A stretch of DNA of 12,754 nucleotides from Acetobacteraceae bacterium (GTDB lineage: Bacteria; Pseudomonadota; Alphaproteobacteria; Acetobacterales; Acetobacteraceae): NCBI GenBank assembly GCA_947446625.1, contig CANFIE010000068.1, forward strand, positions 1 to 12,754, read 5' to 3'. The notes under the pieces are model-generated. The model searched no databases. It worked only from the letters and a program-made list of their open reading frames with translations, and was not told the origin of the DNA. Position numbers and translations under genes: made by a program. This document shows positions 6,185 through 12,754 of this stretch, piece by piece (the first letter of the stretch is position 1; each line of letters starts with the position of its first letter).

Positions 6185-6265
6185 GTCCTTTTGCCAGCCT
6201 GTGCCGTGCAGCAATGCCCGGGGCTGGCCAAGTCATACCTCGCTGCCGCTGGGAGCAACCTGCCG

Positions 6266-7870
6266 ATGACCCTTCGCCGTACCTTGCTGGCCGCCTGCCT
6301 GGCGCTGGCGCCTTCCCTTGCCTGGGCCCAGGGCACCATCCGCATCGGCATGACAGCGGCCGATATTCCCCTGACCCATGGCCAGCCGGATCAGGGCTTC
6401 GAGGGCAACCGCTTCACCGGCATTCCCATCTACGACAGCCTGACCCAATGGGACCTTTCCGCCGCCGACCGCGCCAGCGTGGTGATTCCCAGCCTGGCCG
6501 AGCGCTGGGAGGTTGACCCGGCCGACCACACCCGCTGGACCTTCCATCTGCGTCGTGGCGTGAAGTTTCACGACGGCAGCGACTTCAACGCTGATACCGT
6601 GGTCTGGAACGTGGGCAAGGTGCTGGATCGCGAGGCACCGCAATACGATGCCCGCCAGGTCGGGCTGACCGCCACGCGCATGCCCACGCTCCGCCGGGCC
6701 GAGAAAATCGACGCCTACACCGTGCGGCTCATCACCAGCGAGCCGGACAGCCTGCTGCCGATCAACCTGACCAACCTGTTCATGGCCAGCCCGACACATT
6801 GGGCGGCGCTGCGGGCACAGCACCCCACCGCCGAGGCCACCTGGAACGCCTTCGCCGCCGCGCCCTCCGGCACCGGCCCGTTCCGCGTCACCCGCTTCGT
6901 CCCGCGTGAGCGGCTGGAACTGGCCCGCTTCGATGGCTACTGGAGCACCAAGGCCAAGGCCGACCGCCTGGTGCTGCTGCCCATCCCGGATGCTTCCGCC
7001 CGCACCGCCGCGCTACTGAGCGGCCAGGTGGACTGGATCGAGGCCCCTTCCCCTGATGCGCTGGGCCAGTTGCGCTCGCGCAGCATGACCATCACGCAGA
7101 ACCTGCAGCCGCATGTCTGGCCCTGGCAGCCTTGCTTCGTGGCCGGCAGCCCGCTGGCCGATGTGCGCATTCGCCGCGCCCTGAACCTGGCGATTGACCG
7201 CGACGGGCTGAAGCAGTTGCTCGGCGGGCTGATGGTGGCCCCCGTGGGCACCGTGGCGCCGGGCCATCCCTGGTGGGGCAACCCCAGCTTCCGCATCCGC
7301 ACCGACAAGGCCGAGGCCGCCCGCCTGCTGGCCGAAGCCGGCTACGGCCCGCAGCGCCGCCTGACCATCAAGGTCCAGATCAGCGCCAGCGGTTCCGGCC
7401 AGATGCAGCCGCTGCCGATGAACGAGTTCATCCAGCAGGACCTGAAGCCGCTCGGCATTGATATCGAGTTCGACGTGGTGGACTGGAACACCCTGTTCGG
7501 CAACTGGCGCCAGGGCTGCCAGCACGCCAGCGCGCGCGGCGCCCATGCCACCAATGTCAGCTTCGCGGCCATGGACCCCTTCTTCGCCATGGTCCGCTTC
7601 TGGGACAGCAAGATGGCGCCGCCCACCAGCAACAACTGGGGCTTCTTCAACCAGCCGCGCTTCGACGCCATGATCCGCGAGGCCCGCACCACCTTCGACC
7701 CCGTGGCACGTGACGCCGCCCTGGCCCGGCTGCATGCGGCCGGCGTGGACGAGGCGCTTTTCATCTGGATCGCGCATGACGTTTCGCCCCGAGCGATGAC
7801 GCCGCGCATCCGTGGCTATGTGCAGCCGCAAAGCTGGTTCGTTGACCTCCGGCTGCCTTATATCCAATGA
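6266..7870 (+). CDS. ABC transporter periplasmic substrate-binding protein, family 5 (DppA/OppA-like)
   Basis: The product is the ligand-capturing component of a dipeptide/oligopeptide/nickel-type importer. It has 534 residues, typical for SBP_bac_5. A Sec signal peptide (MTLRRTLLAACLALAPSLAWA) is probably cut after A21. Family features include IYDSLTQWDL, PSLAERWEVDPADHTRWTFHLR, GVKFHDGSDFNADTVVWNVG, GTGPFRVTRFVPRERLELARFDGYW, DVRIRRALNLAIDRDGL and AARLLAEAGYG. The start at 6266 gives the signal peptide and has GGGAG at 6251-6255. A longer frame from 6119 would translate the putative sigma-54 promoter and lacks similarity. The stop overlaps the next ATG (ATGA). Family 5 proteins bind peptides, but also opines, nickel, haem or amines, so the ligand is open. 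Confidence 0.93.
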   Translation: MTLRRTLLAACLALAPSLAWAQGTIRIGMTAADIPLTHGQPDQGFEGNRFTGIPIYDSLTQWDLSAADRASVVIPSLAERWEVDPADHTRWTFHLRRGVKFHDGSDFNADTVVWNVGKVLDREAPQYDARQVGLTATRMPTLRRAEKIDAYTVRLITSEPDSLLPINLTNLFMASPTHWAALRAQHPTAEATWNAFAAAPSGTGPFRVTRFVPRERLELARFDGYWSTKAKADRLVLLPIPDASARTAALLSGQVDWIEAPSPDALGQLRSRSMTITQNLQPHVWPWQPCFVAGSPLADVRIRRALNLAIDRDGLKQLLGGLMVAPVGTVAPGHPWWGNPSFRIRTDKAEAARLLAEAGYGPQRRLTIKVQISASGSGQMQPLPMNEFIQQDLKPLGIDIEFDVVDWNTLFGNWRQGCQHASARGAHATNVSFAAMDPFFAMVRFWDSKMAPPTSNNWGFFNQPRFDAMIREARTTFDPVARDAALARLHAAGVDEALFIWIAHDVSPRAMTPRIRGYVQPQSWFVDLRLPYIQ

Positions 7871-8820
7871 TCTTCTATCTGCTCAGGCGGGCGCTCTACG
7901 CCATTCCCATTGCCCTCGCGGTCGGCTTCGTCTGCTTCATGTTGGTGCAGATCGCCCCGGGTGACCCCATCAATGCCATCGTCCCGCCTGATGCGCCGGG
8001 CGATGTGGTGGAGCAGGTGCGCCGCGACTACGGGTTGGACAAGCCGCTGCCGGTGCAGTTTGGCCTGTGGTTGCTGAAGGTGGTGCAGGGCGACCTCGGT
8101 CGTTCCCTGGCCACCGGCCGCAGCGTGTGGAGCGACCTTTCCACCGCCATCGGCAATACGCTCATGCTCGCGGTCTGCGCCTCGATCGTCGGCTTCGTGG
8201 TCGGCTGCACCCTGGGTGGCCTGGCCGGCACCTTCCGCGGCTCGGTGCTCGACCGCCTGGCCACCGGCATTGCCGTGGCCGGTGTCTCGGTGCCGCACTA
8301 CTGGCTCGGCATGGTCATGGTCGTCATCTTCTCGGTGCAACTCAACTGGTTGCCGGCCATGGGTGCCGGGCCGGGCGGCTCCTCCGACTGGGCCTGGGAC
8401 TGGGAGCATTTCCAGTTCCTCGTGCTGCCCACCATCACGCTCAGCGTCATCCCCACCGGCATCGTCACCCGCACGGTGCGCGGCATTGTCGCTGAGATCA
8501 TGAACCAGGAATTCGTCGTGGCGCTGCGCGGCAAGGGGCTGACGCGCGGCCAAGTGTTCCTGCACGTGGTAAAGAACGCCGCGCCGAATGCGCTGGCAGT
8601 GATTGGCCTGCAGCTTGGCTACCTGATGGGCGGCTCGATTCTGGTGGAGACGGTGTTCAGCTGGCCCGGCACCGGCCTGCTGCTGAACAGCGCCATTTTC
8701 CAACGCGACCTGCCGGTATTGCAGGGCACCATCCTGGTGCTGGCCATGTTCTTCGTGGCGCTGAACCTGGTGGTTGACTTGGTGCAGGCCGCCCTAGACC
8801 CCCGGATCAAACGCGCATGA
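7867..8820 (+). CDS. ABC transporter permease, DppB/OppB type
   Basis: This is the first inner-membrane channel subunit of the peptide-type importer, 317 residues, which is usual for DppB. It begins FYLLRRALYAIPIALAVGFVCFMLVQIAPGDP, the family's first membrane helix and its GDP loop, then YGLDKPLPVQFGLWLLKVVQGDLGRSL. Five further hydrophobic segments follow, at about 97-120, 135-157, 183-203, 238-262 and 285-308. The cytoplasmic coupling (EAA) loop reads EFVVALRGKGLTRGQVFLHVVKNAAPNAL (215-243, split here only by the family's usual spacing). It ends VQAALDPRIKRA, typical of the family. Both ends overlap neighbours as ATGA, indicating translational coupling with the binding protein and the second permease. 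Confidence 0.95.
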   Translation: MIFYLLRRALYAIPIALAVGFVCFMLVQIAPGDPINAIVPPDAPGDVVEQVRRDYGLDKPLPVQFGLWLLKVVQGDLGRSLATGRSVWSDLSTAIGNTLMLAVCASIVGFVVGCTLGGLAGTFRGSVLDRLATGIAVAGVSVPHYWLGMVMVVIFSVQLNWLPAMGAGPGGSSDWAWDWEHFQFLVLPTITLSVIPTGIVTRTVRGIVAEIMNQEFVVALRGKGLTRGQVFLHVVKNAAPNALAVIGLQLGYLMGGSILVETVFSWPGTGLLLNSAIFQRDLPVLQGTILVLAMFFVALNLVVDLVQAALDPRIKRA

Positions 8821-9713
8821 GCACGGCAGCGGAAGCGGAACTGGCCATTCAGGCCAAGGTGGCGGTGGCCAAGGGCCAGGGCTACTGGGCGGGCGTGTTC
8901 AAGCGGGTACGCCGAGACCCGGTGACCATCGTTTGCGCCACCATCCTGCTGGTGATGTTCCTGGCCATTTTGTTCGCCCCCCTGCTGGCGCCGCATGATC
9001 CCTACCAGGGCAGCATGATCCGCCGCCTGCGCGGGCTGGGCACGCTGAACTACCCGCTGGGCACCGACGAACTTGGCCGCGACATGGTGACGCGGCTGCT
9101 GTTCGGTGGCCGTCTCAGCTGGTTCATGGGCATTGTGCCCGTGGTGCTGGCCTTCATCATCGGCACCACGCTGGGGGTCACGGCCGGGTACATGGGCGGC
9201 AAGGTGAACATGGCGATCATGCGCACCACCGACGTGTTCTACGCCTTCCCCTCGGTGCTGCTGGCGGTGGCCATTTCGGGCGCGCTGGGGGCGGGCATCG
9301 TCAACGCCATTTTGGCGCTGACGTTGGTGTTCATCCCGCAGATCATCCGCGTGGCCGAGACGGTGACGCAGGGCGTGCGCAACCTCGACTTCGTCGATGC
9401 CGCGCGGTCCTCGGGCGCCTCTGGCTTTACGATCGTGCGGGTGCATGTGCTGGGCAATGTGCTGGGGCCTATTTTTGTGTATGCCACCAACCTCATCAGC
9501 GTCTGCATGATCCTGGCCAGCGGCCTCAGCTTCCTTGGCCTGGGCACCAAGCCGCCCGAGCCGGAATGGGGGCTGATGCTGAACACGCTGCGCACGGCCA
9601 TTTACGTGCAGCCCTGGGTGGCAGTGCTGCCGGGGGCCTGCATCTTCATCACCTCCATCTGCTTCAACCTGTTGAGCGACGGGTTGCGCCAGGCCATGGA
9701 TGTGAAGGGCTGA
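8817..9713 (+). CDS. ABC transporter permease, DppC/OppC type
   Basis: This is the second channel subunit, 298 residues, pairing with the upstream DppB-like protein. It has the OppC N-terminal form: a cytoplasmic lead, RVRRDPVTIVCATILLVMFLAILFAPLLAPHDPY (first helix), then YPLGTDELGRDMVTRLLFGGRLSW (about 79-102), a strong DppC signature. The coupling loop is DFVDAARSSGASGFTIVRVH (191-210). Then come LGPIFVYATNLISVCMILASGLSFLGLGTKPPEPEWG and the C-terminal helix ending FNLLSDGLRQAMDVKG. It is the last gene of the operon: a strong terminator lies 18 bp after its stop. No DppD/DppF ATPase follows, so the importer must borrow ATPases encoded elsewhere. Confidence 0.95.
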   Translation: MSTAAEAELAIQAKVAVAKGQGYWAGVFKRVRRDPVTIVCATILLVMFLAILFAPLLAPHDPYQGSMIRRLRGLGTLNYPLGTDELGRDMVTRLLFGGRLSWFMGIVPVVLAFIIGTTLGVTAGYMGGKVNMAIMRTTDVFYAFPSVLLAVAISGALGAGIVNAILALTLVFIPQIIRVAETVTQGVRNLDFVDAARSSGASGFTIVRVHVLGNVLGPIFVYATNLISVCMILASGLSFLGLGTKPPEPEWGLMLNTLRTAIYVQPWVAVLPGACIFITSICFNLLSDGLRQAMDVKG

Positions 9714-9731
9714 CGCCGCCCATGCCGGCGG

Positions 9732-9756
9732 GCTGGGGCCTTGGCCCCAGCTTTTT
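9732..9756 (+). terminator. Intrinsic terminator of the ABC transporter operon
   Basis: A perfect 9-bp arm pair, GCTGGGGCC (9732-9740) and GGCCCCAGC (9743-9751), is followed directly by TTTTT (9752-9756). With an eight-pair stem the loop is CTTG. This is the clearest rho-independent terminator in the window, and it cuts the operon off from the NYN gene. Confidence 0.9.
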
Positions 9757-9824
9757 GGCCTGAGAGGCTGATTCACGGCTTTCGGCGATTTCGCCTCAGC
9801 CGATCAGGCTCTAGGCTCACCGGC

Positions 9825-11147
9825 ATGGACCACCGCGCCGCGCTTTTCCTTGATTTCGACAACGTTTTCACCGCACTGATGCAGCGCGACACGGCCGCCG
9901 CTGCCGCCTTCGTGCAGGACCCGCTGCGTTGGATCGGCTGGCTGGAGCAACTCGGCGCCCCGGCCGGCCAGCGCGCCCGGCGCATCCTGGTGCGGCGCTG
10001 CTACCTCAACCCCATCGCCAAGGTGCTGGTGCCCGGCGAGGACCGGCCGCGCTTTTTCAGCCAGTTCCGCAACGCCTTCGTCCGCGCCGGCTTCCAGATG
10101 GTGGACTGCCCGCCGCTGACCCAGGGCGGCAAAACCAGCGCCGACATGGTGATGGTGATGGATATCCTGGACGCCCTTGCCCACCCGACCGGGTTTGAGG
10201 ATTTCGTCATCCTCTCCTCCGATGCTGACTTTACCCCGGTACTGCTGCGGCTGCGCGCGCATGACCGGCGCGGCATCGTGGTGGCCGCCGGCAGCGCCGC
10301 CGACGCCTACCAGGCCGCGGCCGAGGTGGTGATCCGCTACGACGAGTTTGTGTATGACGGCCTGGGCCTGACCCCACCGCCCGACAACGCCGCGCTGCGG
10401 GTGGCCATTCTGGCCGAAGTCCGCCGCCTGCTGGCCGAGGCGACCGAGCCGTTGCGGCTGGCCTGGGTGGCGCAGCAGGTCATCAAGCGCCTGGGCCGCC
10501 AGGTGGTGGAAAGCGACTGGGCCGGCACGGGCGGCTTCCAGGCCCTGCTGGAACAGGCCGCCCTGCCCGGCATGCTGGTGGACCGCACCCCGCCCGGCTG
10601 GCTGCTGGAACCCGGGCGCCACAGCGTGCCGGTGGCCGAGGCCGCCGCGGCTCCTGACCCGCATCTGCACCGCATGGCCGCGGTGGTGCGGCGGCTGATG
10701 GGGCTGCTGGGCAATATCCCCATGCTGGGGCCGGACCGGCTGGGCTTCCTGTTCAACCAACTCGCCGCCCGCCTGCCCATTGCCGACCCAACGGCGCAGG
10801 ACATCCGCAATGGCATCAGCGAGGCAGCGCGGGCCGAGGGGCTGGATATCTCCCCTGGCGCCGTGAATGCGGTGATGCACAGGGTGAGCCTGAACGGGTT
10901 CACCTGGGCCGCCGCGCCCGGCCCTGCAAGCAGCGCCGCGTTGCGGACGGCCTTGCTGGATAATATCGAGGCGCAGATGCACCAGCAGGGCCTGGCCCTG
11001 GCCGAGGATGAGGCAGCGCTGCTGGAGGAATGGGTGGGCCTGCCGGAGCCCATGCCGGCGCCCGAGCCGCCGCCGCTCAATTTCGGCCCGGTGGAGGAAG
11101 CCGAGGCCGAGGCCCCGCCCGCCTGGCCGGGCACCGAGACGCTTTAA
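9825..11147 (+). CDS. NYN-domain putative RNase with LOTUS/OST-HTH-like C-terminal region
   Basis: The 440-residue product starts with an NYN (LabA/DUF88, PIN-like) domain at about 1-178. AALFLDFDN (5-13) supplies D10 and D12, GGKTSADMVMVMDIL (101-115) supplies D107, and FVILSSDADFTPVLLRLR (127-144) supplies D133 and D135: the acidic cluster expected to hold the metal. Residues about 189-262 (VRRLLAEATEPLRLAWVAQQV, then AGTGGFQALLEQ and PPGWLLEP) resemble an OST-HTH/LOTUS RNA-binding winged helix. A further helical region (283-362) may be a second copy. The tail (405-440) is rich in P, E and A. The start MDHRAA at 9825 follows TAGG; a TTG-started extension would begin inside the terminator. 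It seems monocistronic. Cytoplasmic RNA cleavage is predicted; targets are unknown. Confidence 0.85.
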   Translation: MDHRAALFLDFDNVFTALMQRDTAAAAAFVQDPLRWIGWLEQLGAPAGQRARRILVRRCYLNPIAKVLVPGEDRPRFFSQFRNAFVRAGFQMVDCPPLTQGGKTSADMVMVMDILDALAHPTGFEDFVILSSDADFTPVLLRLRAHDRRGIVVAAGSAADAYQAAAEVVIRYDEFVYDGLGLTPPPDNAALRVAILAEVRRLLAEATEPLRLAWVAQQVIKRLGRQVVESDWAGTGGFQALLEQAALPGMLVDRTPPGWLLEPGRHSVPVAEAAAAPDPHLHRMAAVVRRLMGLLGNIPMLGPDRLGFLFNQLAARLPIADPTAQDIRNGISEAARAEGLDISPGAVNAVMHRVSLNGFTWAAAPGPASSAALRTALLDNIEAQMHQQGLALAEDEAALLEEWVGLPEPMPAPEPPPLNFGPVEEAEAEAPPAWPGTETL

Positions 11148-11199
11148 CCCAGCGGACTTTCGGGGCAGCATGCCGGCAGGAAACGCCGGAATAAAAAAC

Positions 11200-12156
11200 A
11201 TGCCCCTTTCGCGTCGGCCGTTATTGGCCGCCCCCTTCCTGCTGGCTGCCGGCCGTGCCGCCGCCCAGCAGGGCTTTCCTTCCCGCCCGGTGCGGATTGT
11301 GGTGCCCTACACCCCCGGTGGCGTCTCCGACATCACCGCCCGACTCATCGCCGAGCCCCTGGCCGCCGCCTGGGGCCAGCCGGTGGCGGTGGAAAACCGC
11401 GCCGGCGCCGATGGGGTGATCGGCACCGAGGCCGTGGCCCGCAGCGCGCCGGATGGCCATACCCTCGGCCTGGTCAGCGTGGGGCACCCGGTAAACCCGG
11501 CCTATTACAAGCTGCCTTTCGATACGATGCGCGATTTTTCCTTCATCACCCAGTGCACCGTCACGCCGCTCTGCCTCTGTGCCGCGCCCGGCTTTGCCGC
11601 CAGCACCCCGGCGGAACTCATCGCCCATGCCCGGCGCAACCCGGGCGTCACCTTCGCCGGCACGGGCGGGGTGGTGCGGCTGGCGCCGGTGCTGTTCGGC
11701 CAGCGGGCGGAAATCGAGTTGGCCTATGTGCCCTATCGCGGCAGCACCCAGGCGCACCCGGATTTGATGAGCGGCCGGGTGGATATCATGTTCGACACGG
11801 TGCCCGCCGTGCTGCCGCATATCCAGGCCGGCAAGCTGAAGGCGCTGGCCACCACCGGGGCGCGCCGGGCGCCGCAACTGCCCGACGTGCCCACCATCGC
11901 CGAGGCCGGCATGCCGGGCTTCGAGGCCAGCACCTGGGGCATGGTGATAGCCCCGGCCGGCCTGCCCGAGCCGGTACTGGCCAAGCTGGCGGCGGATTGC
12001 GCCGCCGCGCTGAAGCGGCCCGAGGTGCTGGCACGGCATCAGGCGCTCGGTGCCGAGGTGGTAACCAGCACGCCGGCCGCCATCCGCGCCTTTGTGGCGG
12101 CCGAGATGGCCAAATGGGGCGACGCCGCCCGCAAGGCCGGGATTGTGCCGCAATAG
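11200..12156 (+). CDS. Bug family (tripartite tricarboxylate transporter, TctC-like) periplasmic binding protein
   Basis: This is a 318-residue periplasmic solute-binding protein, normal for the Bug family, which typically binds carboxylates or small aromatic or amino acids. The signal peptide MPLSRRPLLAAPFLLAAGRAAA has an SRRPLL core resembling a Tat motif and a likely cut before QQ. Family signatures are PVRIVVPYTPGGVSDITARLI (30-50), VAVENRAGADGVIGTEAVARSAPDG, FAGTGGVVRLAPVLF, YVPYRGSTQAHPDLMSGRVDIMFDT, IQAGKLKALATTGARR and LPDVPTIAEAG. The start at 11200 gives the signal peptide; a frame from 11008 overlaps the NYN gene and looks unlike protein. No TctA/TctB membrane genes are nearby, which is common for orphan Bug genes. 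The ligand cannot be told from sequence. Confidence 0.93.
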   Translation: MPLSRRPLLAAPFLLAAGRAAAQQGFPSRPVRIVVPYTPGGVSDITARLIAEPLAAAWGQPVAVENRAGADGVIGTEAVARSAPDGHTLGLVSVGHPVNPAYYKLPFDTMRDFSFITQCTVTPLCLCAAPGFAASTPAELIAHARRNPGVTFAGTGGVVRLAPVLFGQRAEIELAYVPYRGSTQAHPDLMSGRVDIMFDTVPAVLPHIQAGKLKALATTGARRAPQLPDVPTIAEAGMPGFEASTWGMVIAPAGLPEPVLAKLAADCAAALKRPEVLARHQALGAEVVTSTPAAIRAFVAAEMAKWGDAARKAGIVPQ

Positions 12157-12180
12157 CGCCTGATCGTTGCCGGAGGACTC

Positions 12181-12203
12181 AGCGGCGGCGTGAATCAGCC
12201 GCT
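12181..12203. repeat. Small hairpin AGCGGC-11-GCCGCT
   Basis: Six-base arms (12181-12186 and 12198-12203) face each other just downstream of the Bug gene and before the larger hairpin at 12219-12245. It may add to transcript-end structure, or be chance in GC-rich DNA. Confidence 0.25.
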
Positions 12204-12218
12204 CGAACAATGGCAGCG

Positions 12219-12245
12219 CCCCTCCCCCAATGGCTGGGGGAGGGG
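12219..12245. terminator. Long C/G hairpin between convergent Bug and rhodanese genes
   Basis: CCCCTCCCCCA (12219-12229) pairs perfectly with TGGGGGAGGGG (12235-12245) around a five-base ATGGC loop. The convergent position fits a bidirectional transcription end. No T-tract follows on either strand, so it is not a classical intrinsic terminator. Similar C-rich/G-rich palindromes are dispersed in many alphaproteobacterial genomes, so it may be one copy of a repeated extragenic element. Confidence 0.55.
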
Positions 12246-12251
12246 TTCGCC

Positions 12252-12632
12252 TCAGACCTTCTCGGCCTCACCGCCAGCGGCCACCCAGTCCTTGAACCCG
12301 CCGAGGTTGCGGACATCGGCATAGCCCAGATCCTTCAGCGTCTTGCCGGCCAGTGCCGCCCGCCCGCCCGAGGCGCAGTAGGTGATGACGGTCTTGCCCG
12401 AAGCCAGCGCCGGGTCCCGCGCCGCGCCGGCCGGGTCGGCGCGGAATTCCAGCAGGCCGCGCGGAATGGCCAGCGCGCCGGGCACCTTGCCCGAGGCGGT
12501 CAGTTCCGGCGGCTCGCGCAGGTCGATGAACACGGCCTGGCCGGCGGCGTGCAGGGCCTTGGCATCGGCGGCCGAAATCCGCGGCACTTCGGCTTCGGCG
12601 GCGGCCAGCATGGCTTGAACGGTGGTGGGCAT
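12252..12632 (-). CDS. Single-domain rhodanese-like sulfurtransferase
   Basis: A 126-residue protein with one rhodanese domain, expected to carry a persulfide on its active cysteine and move sulfane sulfur in the cytoplasm. Seen motifs are RISAADAKAL (18-27), VFIDLREPPELTASGKVPGALAIPRG (34-59) and the active loop YCASGGRAALAG with C86 and R91 (the CxxGxR pattern). The C-terminal GYADVRNLGGFKDWVAAGG closes the fold. There is no signal peptide. The start at 12632 is supported by AAAGGA at 12639-12644 on the minus strand, six to seven bases away. It lies only 20 bp after the stop of the glycosylase gene on the same strand and may share its transcript. The sulfur donor and acceptor are unknown. 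Confidence 0.92.
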   Translation of the reverse strand: MPTTVQAMLAAAEAEVPRISAADAKALHAAGQAVFIDLREPPELTASGKVPGALAIPRGLLEFRADPAGAARDPALASGKTVITYCASGGRAALAGKTLKDLGYADVRNLGGFKDWVAAGGEAEKV

Positions 12633-12652
12633 GGCGGGTCCTTTCCCTTTGG

Positions 12653-12754
12653 TCAGGCCGGCAGGATGACCGGGGCCAGGGCGGCGTGCCAGCGGGAAAA
12701 CTTCTGCTCGGCCGGCATGCCGGCATGGGCTGGGCTGGTGGAAGGCAGCACCAC
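12653..12754 (-). CDS. C-terminal end of a probable Mug/hypoxanthine-type DNA glycosylase (cut by the window edge)
   Basis: The last 33 codons of a gene entering from the right are visible. They read VVLPSTSPAHAGMPAEQKF, then a short SRWHAAL helix and ILPA before the stop. LPSTSPA(N/H)A is the C-terminal motif of DNA-deoxyinosine (hypoxanthine) glycosylases and related mismatch uracil glycosylases of the UDG superfamily. Those proteins end soon after it, which fits the stop here. The enzymes remove deaminated bases to start base-excision repair. The usual asparagine after SPA is histidine here. The catalytic N-terminal motifs are outside the window, so the call rests on one motif. Confidence 0.6.
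   Translation of the reverse strand: MVLPSTSPAHAGMPAEQKFSRWHAALAPVILPA

Larger units (their letters stand above)
6004..6265. other. Divergent spacer between motB and the ABC transporter operon
   Basis: This 262-bp intergenic region has motB leaving to the left and the binding-protein gene to the right. It contains a sigma-28-like match (6059-6085), a CGGCGC-6-GCGCCG dyad (6064-6081), a TTGC-11-GCAA dyad (6111-6129) and a sigma-54-type promoter (6169-6184). The plus-strand frame open from 6119 runs into the binding-protein gene but lacks similarity there. I could not find a convincing promoter for motB on the minus strand. Confidence 0.6.

Noticed and set aside
6119..6265. 49-residue N-terminal extension of the family 5 binding protein
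   Set aside because: It would bury the signal peptide and translate the sigma-54 promoter. The start at 6266 has a Shine-Dalgarno and a proper signal peptide.
6266..6298. Lipobox-like LLAAC at residues 7-11 of the binding protein
   Set aside because: Only about five hydrophobic residues precede the cysteine, too few for a lipoprotein signal peptide. A normal signal peptidase I site (AWA before Q) lies further on.
7858..9776. Long minus-strand frames opposite the two permease genes
   Set aside because: The plus-strand products are clear DppB and DppC proteins. The opposite frames are His/Asp/Gly-rich shadows with no membrane or domain features.
11173..11189. CCGGC-7-GCCGG hairpin between the NYN and Bug genes as a terminator
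   Set aside because: It has only a 5-bp stem and is followed by an A-rich run, not Ts, on the plus strand. It more likely lies in the Bug leader, near the start codon.
9804..11201. 465-codon minus-strand open frame opposite the NYN gene
   Set aside because: It is antisense to a well-supported domain protein. It has no recognisable motif, and its composition (H, G, Q, R rich) is typical of shadow frames.
9721..12725. Recurring ATGCCGGC words near gene ends as a possible uptake or repeat signal
   Set aside because: The word is short, occurs inside coding regions too, and fits the base composition; no longer shared context was seen.

Overview
The window is GC-rich chromosomal DNA. It most likely comes from an alphaproteobacterium of the Rhodospirillales/Acetobacteraceae type (Roseomonas-like). 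The reasons are the order TIGR02300 zinc-ribbon gene / aroA / cmk / rpsA, the alphaproteobacterial style of MotA and MotB, a Bug (tripartite-tricarboxylate) binding protein, and family-5 peptide-type ABC transport genes. The organism call is an inference; no rRNA is present.

Region 1 (1-3464) is a conserved housekeeping block. On the minus strand, transcription runs aroA (EPSP synthase) -> cmk (cytidylate kinase, ATGA overlap with aroA) -> rpsA (ribosomal protein S1, cut by the left edge). Divergent from aroA lies a TIGR02300-family zinc-ribbon protein with an acidic tail, which ends in a hairpin whose loop carries its own stop codon. The 102-bp divergent spacer is filled with small inverted repeats.

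Region 2 (3505-6003, minus strand) holds the flagellar stator genes in the order motB -> motA, the reverse of the textbook order, with an ATGA overlap. A PaaI-type hotdog thioesterase follows 31 bp downstream. MotB has a six-unit pentapeptide tandem repeat in its periplasmic linker.

Region 3 (6004-9756, plus strand) is a dipeptide/oligopeptide-type ABC transporter operon: a periplasmic binding protein and two permeases joined by ATGA overlaps, closed by a textbook intrinsic terminator. It has no ATPase genes. Its upstream spacer contains a near-consensus sigma-54 (-24/-12) promoter, the strongest regulatory signal in the window. This suggests uptake controlled by an enhancer-binding protein, for example in response to nitrogen status.

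Region 4 (9825-12754) contains a solitary NYN-domain putative RNase with a LOTUS/OST-HTH-like C-terminal half, a Bug-family binding protein, a long C/G hairpin between convergent genes, a single-domain rhodanese on the minus strand, and the last 33 codons of a probable Mug/hypoxanthine-type DNA glycosylase cut by the right edge.

I saw no RNA genes, CRISPR array, insertion sequence, prophage or obvious defence island. Most of the window is ordinary core genome. The points most worth a second look are the sigma-54 promoter on an ATPase-less transporter operon, the NYN-LOTUS protein, and the reversed motB-motA pair with its repeat-bearing linker.
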